A stretch of DNA of 64,000 nucleotides from Pezizomycotina sp. ARF18 (Eukaryota > Ascomycota), in the NCBI GenBank assembly GCA_002224055.1, contig AZLU01000163.1, positions 1 to 64,000 on the forward strand, read 5' to 3'. The notes under the pieces are model-generated. The model had not been told where the DNA came from and ran no database searches. It saw only the letters and a program-made list of their open reading frames with translations. The translations under genes were made by a program, and so were the position numbers. This document shows, one piece after another, positions 58,722 through 64,000 of the stretch (position 1 is its first letter; each line of letters starts with the position of its first letter).

Positions 58722-60364
58722 CTATTGAATTCTCCCTCTCCATCGTTGTTGGAAGATCTCGCTTTCTCTCTGCACCATTATAGGCGGAAGAGGCTTGTTG
58801 AAGCGGTCATCAACCTTCACCGGATAGGCACCGTGCCTGCTAATGCGCCGCCGATCTACCGTTTCATCGTAGTCGCTCATTCTCTGATAGTCTGCCCTTC
58901 CCTTCAAGATCGACGAACGCCGACTGGATGTCGGACGGCTAAAGTTCGTGGGAGAATAGATTGGGGTGGAGGTTACTGTAGAGATGTTACCAAATTGTGA
59001 GCTTGAATCGAAGGGATCCGTCTTTGAGAACGTGTTGTTATCTGGTTCCTCAAATCGCTCCCGGTGCGACGAGGAGTTTCGGTGCATGGTGTGAGATTAG
59101 AGCTCTCAGTGCAGGGGCAGAACACATATAATTGTTAAATTAAGTTCCAGTCTATCGGGAGAATACAGCACCCCGTTAGCGATTATTTTACTACGGAGGA
59201 TATGAGTATGATCCGCTGACTTACGAAGTGAAGATATGTATACTACTAGGCGTTGTTTGCCCTGCTGTCTCGTTAAAGTCATGCTTTAGGGCCATGAGTC
59301 GGAAACCGGACGCAATACACGCCGCGGTCCCTAAGCCGAATGTTACAATTGCACCAATTTTCTCCTTCCAATGTAGCCGTAGCTTATAGACCAGAACTAT
59401 CGGCAGTACCCTAGTTAAATATTAATTCAGTCAAATACTGACCAACTGAGATTTTGCCGACTGCAGCGAGGGACATACCATATTGCAACATCGGTAATTA
59501 TCGTAAAAGCCGCCTCCACCACAACGATCATGACGTAGTCCAGGGACAAGTGTAGCCAAACCAATCCGTCCAGTATTGTATGGGCAGGCAGGAAAACAAG
59601 TACGTGAAAAAGCCGGCGACCATGGCTAGAACGTGGAGAACCCAGGTATTGACAACAGCAAGCCGGAATGCTGTCCACGGGGTTAGTTGCCAATAAAACA
59701 ATAGCAGCGATGACTTGATCACTATCTGGGCTAGGGGTAAAGCAGCATATTTGCCAGCCCTTCTGCTTGTTGCGCTATGAGCTGATTTATCGTATTGTCG
59801 TACCAGCCTGTAAACGGCTCCGAAACGCTCTGGGCTAGAAAGAAGTTAGATCCTGCTTACAGAAGGCAAGACGGACAAGGCATGTGGCTATCTTTCGGGA
59901 CTGAACTTACCGACAATGTTCATGATTCCTATTGCAGTCGTGATAATATAACCAAACACCATAATATAATCGTAAAGCTTGACGCCTCCCATAATCTTAA
60001 TCCTCGAGTATAATCGTAGCGCCAGCACGATGGTCGCTAAAGCTGTCATGACTCCGAAAATGACAGGAAACCCTTCAGGTTGCCGGTTATGCGGTGCGAA
60101 GGGTCGGATTTCTTCAGCGCTCAGAATGTCTTCTTTCGTTTGGTTGAGCCCGTTGTGGTAGTCTATCAATGCGTTCATATCCGATTCCTTCGCACCTACG
60201 ACCGCTGCCATTTCTGCTGCGGTAGCATTCGGGTTCGTCTTCAGATATGCGGCCAGCACTTGTAAAAGCTTGGAAACCACGACATCTTTGAACTTGGACA
60301 CGACACCAATATCCTCCGCTGTGTTCGAGAAATCTTCAAGGTCGTCTGCCGTAAAGTTCGCCAT
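58722..60364 (-). CDS. PTH11/rhodopsin-type integral membrane receptor with long N-terminal segment
   Basis: The minus-strand start at 60364 gives a soluble segment of about 95 residues (MANFTADDLEDFSNTAEDIG; KTNPNATAAEMAAVVGAKES; DYHNGLNQTKEDILSAEEIR) before helix 1 (FGVMTALATIVLALRLYSRI) and LYDYIMVFGYIITTAIGIMN. Later exons read KSSLLLFYWQLTPWTAFRLA, VVNTWVLHVLAMVAGFFTYL, FSCLPIQYWTDWFG (the Cys loop), VEAAFTIITDVAIWYVP, LPIVLVYKLRLHWKEKIGAI and VTFGLGTAACIASGFRLMAL. The cytoplasmic tail is Ser/Arg-rich (SRPTSSRRSSILKGRADYQR) and ends at 58722. Exon order and motifs match the PTH11-related group. The N-terminal segment resembles in layout that of the gene at 49812-51513, which suggests a duplicated pair, though the sequence similarity is low. 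Confidence 0.75.
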
Positions 60365-63300
60365 CTTAATATTCTCTCAAATCCAGAAGAACCCGAAGTG
60401 TCAAATGAACAATTCGTTAAAAATAGGTCGTAAACCGGGCTAATTTAAAAAAACGATTAATTTCGTTCGTGAGATCGTCTAGCGGTCTTTTACTGATATT
60501 CATGAAATATGATAATACCGACTGTCAAAATCGGCTGTTAGTATAGGCGCTTTGACCGTCGAGGCCTACAAGCGCTTTTAAAAATGATAGTCGGGAGATT
60601 TAGAGAGCCTGTGGCTTGCACAAGGCTCAACTATCACCAGGCAACTGGATACCAACTTGTTCTAAGGGATAGATCGAAAAACGACCTCGGGCAAAGGGAG
60701 GATCTCCTGATCCAGGGTGGCTCTTGGGAATATATAAGGCTACGAGCAATGAGACGCCCGCCTTACAGGCTAGTGTGTTATACGGACGGACTTTCACCCC
60801 AAGGGACATAATCCCCGCTTTCGCGAAGTACCAAGGATCAATTAGGGCCGAAAACGATCAGCTCGTCTCGGAAAACGAAGAATCGCGTACGTCTAGCGTC
60901 ACGGAATTCATATGGAAAAAGTGTAACTGTATTTTCTATTATTTTGTCCCAGTCACATTTTTCTTTCCCTTTGCTGGATTGGACTTCTCGGCGCTTATGC
61001 TGCTACGGATAAAGTACCGTCGTGAAAAATTCTTAAAATTATAATAGGGCAAAATGGAACTCGGTATCATGTTGAACTCAGATTTGCGCTGAAAAGACCC
61101 CTTTCCTGCAGAAAAGGCGTTCAGGTCTTATAAAATTATAAAATCCCACCCAGGGTCACCACTATATAATTTCTCACGGGAGTTCTCCACGTTTCGAGGC
61201 GGTCATTGGGTCCACATATTCAACTTTCAAACACAATCATTTGCCGTGAGGATATAAACCCCGCTATGTTATTGAATCTTTGTTCTCATGGCAGCCCTTT
61301 GTTGAGAAATTATGATCGGCTAATGTTTATTGGTTTTATTATTGGTTTAGTCTTGATCGCGCCCAACCCTGTTCTCGCTTTTATTGCAATTGGCTTGTGC
61401 TTTGTAGCCAGGTAATAGGTAAACGGTCTCCTACGGTGCTACCAGCACTTACGACTTTAGATGGATTAGTATTTAGGATAATTAGATCTCATCCTTTTTG
61501 AAACGTATCGCGACTCGGAGACCGATTGCTCAACGTGTGGGAGCAAACAGCGGACTTTTGAAAATGCCTGCGCCATATCCTCGCCTCCTAATCCAGATGC
61601 TCAATCCCAAAACTATCTGGAAGCCTATAAGGTATCATGATACTTGCTCAAGGGATCCGAGAGTGTTGTTGCATCTTGCAAAAGATTGGAAATCGCTGCG
61701 AAAATTTCAATGCTGAGTTGTCTATAAATCCCCTTTCACATTAGATACTGCGATATAATTTACAAAAGAATCGTAACATCTATCTTCCGGTCTAGTTTTA
61801 TATTGATGGTGCATTCTGGAAGGACTGCAAGGACACTTCGCGAGCGATTCTAATGAAAGTATAGTTTTCCTGAAGGTCTTGATGGGTGTGCTCAAAGAGC
61901 CGCTTTGTGAAACCGGAGGACTGTTGATCTTGTCCTCGGAAATTTGGAGCCCCAGTGAGTTCTTATTCGACCGACACTATACCCCTTTTAACCGGAACGC
62001 TTCGGTTGCGTAATGGCAATATATCGGAAGGGATGGATGAAACGAGGAACTGAGAGATGGAAGACCCCTGCGGGCCCCATATCAATGGATATTATCGTCT
62101 TTGTGGGCGTGGAGATATAAATCATCGTTAATCCAATACACCCGTAATATAGGCAGCTTCCCTGAAACAAATTCAACGACAAAGCTCTTAAAACATCCTG
62201 ACCATATTTCCGATTTCTCGATAAGCTCACATCGCCTCGGAGAAAAACGTAAGATTATATTTCGTGAATTTAGATTGCCTCTACCAAGTTGTCCTTATGA
62301 ATTGTTTCGCAGTGGAGGATTCTGGCCTACCATTAGGGTAAAAAGTAAACATCAAGAATACCTTTGTAGCAGAACTAAAGCTGACAGAAAACGGCCAATC
62401 CTTCGAATCTCTCATAAGCGGATACAGATTAGATCCCCCTATGCTTGTCAAGAACTGTAGGCTGATGAGAAAAGCTAGAGATCGAGTTGTCGCGCTCACA
62501 ACACTAGAATATAGCAATATATACATGATCGAAGGCCGGATGAACGAATAGCGTTCTTTGTGTTACTAAATCCACAGAGAGCTAACGATGATCTATGGAA
62601 CTATTATTTCATTCTATTTATTTTGTCTAGATCGGTATCTTCTAGACTTAGAGATAAGCTTACGAAGCTGAAGGATTCGGAATCTCTTTTGAGATGTTCT
62701 TTCAGAGTTTTTTTTTTTTTGTACGGTTGGCTATTCTTTTCGGTGCCGTTTGGAATACAATTCCTGCCTTTATGGCGCGACGGCCCGGGATGCGTTTCCA
62801 TAACTTCCCGCAGAGCGATGTGAGCAGGGATACGGCGTGGTTAAAGATTGAGAAACGGCCCGGAAGCGATTCGCTCTATTGCCTATCAAGCCCAATGGCC
62901 CAGGAACATCGCCACGCCGCGAAAGCTCTCAGGCTATCATTCATACTGACATACAAGGAACGGCGCTTATCTGCCAGTCCCAGGAACCCTTTTGTTAATA
63001 TGAGTCAACCAGGAGTCCGCGATTAGTATGCGTCATTCATGCAACTACAGGCTTTGATACAGTAAGATCATTGATATCATTAAGAGGCTGAGCTATCCGC
63101 AGGGCAAAGAAAAAACGTGGAGGTGAGTAATGTGGGAATCTTGCGTCTTAAACATCCCGAATCTCGCGAGAGCGTTTCTTGAGATCCATGGAGATTTCGC
63201 AACAAATCCTGTAGCCTCATTCGCTCTCGCTAAATCGACAATGCTATCGGCCGATCGACGGGGCCGGCATGTTCTAAAGAGGCTTGGGCTACATTTGTGG

Positions 63301-63683
63301 ATGGCGGGCATATTTGAAAAGAGATGTCACGAGGAATTATCGACGCGATTTCTGAAAACCCGGGGACGCACTAAACTTATGAGGGGATTTTGGTTCTCAC
63401 TACGTCCAACGCCCGGGAGCCTAGTCTGCGCGTTTATAGAACAACATCGCCGAGCGGTAATGTGGCGCATTGCGGACCTAAATGGCAATCTAGATCTTAT
63501 AATAGCGATAATATGGCATCCGTTTGCTCCCTCATAAAGGTATATAAGCAGCATATTGGGGAATATATCGAAGCTTATTCAAATAGTCTTTACACTTTGA
63601 AGCAATCACTCTGGTGTAAAAAATTATCTTCAATATCACTATACGCGTAAATTGATAATTCTCGGAGTTATTGATTGATCACT
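60365..63683. other. Gene-poor stretch
   Basis: No gene recognised over 3.3 kb. The longest frame (63130-63537, plus) starts MWESCVLNIPNLARAFLEIH and has no family pattern. Others at 60724, 61206, 62101 and 62560 are short and unsupported. Confidence 0.45.
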
Positions 63684-64000
63684 ATGCGCTTATCCGGCCC
63701 GCATATTTATTCTTAGGCTTGTGATAGCCGTTGCGTGGAAAGCATACAGCTACCTCAGCACTTTCCGACGCAATCTCAAGCTTGCTAGAAGCACAGGTTT
63801 ACCTTATGGTAAAGCGTTCGAGGACCTACGGGAACATCTCATAATCATCGATGCTAACTTCGTTCTTCACGCGGATATAGTTTCTCGCCTATACACCCAT
63901 GAGAATATCGACCCGCATCTTCGTGCCCCTCCTGCGGTAATCGTTAGCTTTCTACCCGCTTTTTGCAGCGAAGCCGTCTGTTGAGGTTCCTTGACCACAT
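63684..64000 (+). CDS. Probable N-terminus of a cytochrome P450, cut by the window edge
   Basis: After a possible start at 63684 the frame reads RLVIAVAWKAYSYLSTFRRN and LKLARSTGLPY: a membrane anchor followed by the basic stretch and ARSTGLPY pattern common at the start of fungal microsomal P450s. IIIDANFVLHADIVSRLYTH then resembles the first beta-strand region. The haem-binding part would lie beyond 64000, so the call rests on the anchor pattern only. Confidence 0.4.

Noticed and set aside
63130-63537. 135-codon plus-strand frame
   Set aside because: No recognisable domain, and overlapping frames are open on the other strand; not supported enough to call a gene.

Overview
The window looks like nuclear DNA of a filamentous ascomycete (Pezizomycotina). 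It has short GT..AG introns of about 55-120 bases, genes on both strands without operons, three PTH11/rhodopsin-type seven-helix receptors, an RGS protein, two major-facilitator transporters and several secreted proteins. I recognised no virus-like element, LTR element or CRISPR array. Almost every gene must be read through several frames. Where I could judge the break, one base is missing from a short run of the same base, which points to base-calling errors in long-read sequence, although real decay cannot be excluded for every gene. Gene coordinates therefore mark loci (first to last coding base, introns included), not clean open frames.

Layout. 1-2.4 kb: unrecognised Thr/Ser-rich protein with repeats. 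4.2-5.7 kb: unrecognised secreted Cys-containing protein. 6.7-8.0 kb (minus): PTH11-like receptor. 10.2-21.5 kb: three paralogues of a multidomain protein (Cys/His N-terminal module, ankyrin repeats, C-terminal cytidine-deaminase-fold domain), with a DHA-type transporter on the minus strand between the second and third. The first copy is a remnant. 23-24.4 kb: RGS protein with membrane helices. 26.1-27.3 kb: secreted endonuclease/exonuclease/phosphatase-fold enzyme. 28.2-28.9 kb: carbohydrate-binding-module-like ER protein ending in HDEL. 29.1-32 kb (minus): HerA/FtsK-like P-loop ATPase preceded by a very acidic protein region. 33-34.5 kb: anion:cation symporter-family transporter. 36.2-38.6 kb: large unrecognised protein. 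39.1-40.2 kb: PLP serine/threonine dehydratase or serine racemase. 40.8-47.7 kb: a long locus with a disordered coiled-coil protein carrying RNA polymerase II CTD-like heptads, then a CorA-type magnesium channel, then an unrecognised C-terminal part. 49.8-51.5 kb and 58.7-60.4 kb: two more PTH11-like receptors. 52.1-54.2 kb (minus): ectodomain plus multi-helix membrane protein. 56.2-56.6 kb (minus): small secreted protein. The right edge cuts a probable cytochrome P450.

The most interesting content is the ankyrin-deaminase trio. The HxE and PCxxC zinc signatures can be read directly, the N-terminal module is conserved between copies, and the copies differ in state. I know of no established function for such proteins in fungi. 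Three receptors and an RGS protein within 54 kb also give the region a G-protein-signalling flavour, but nothing in the sequence shows that they act together.
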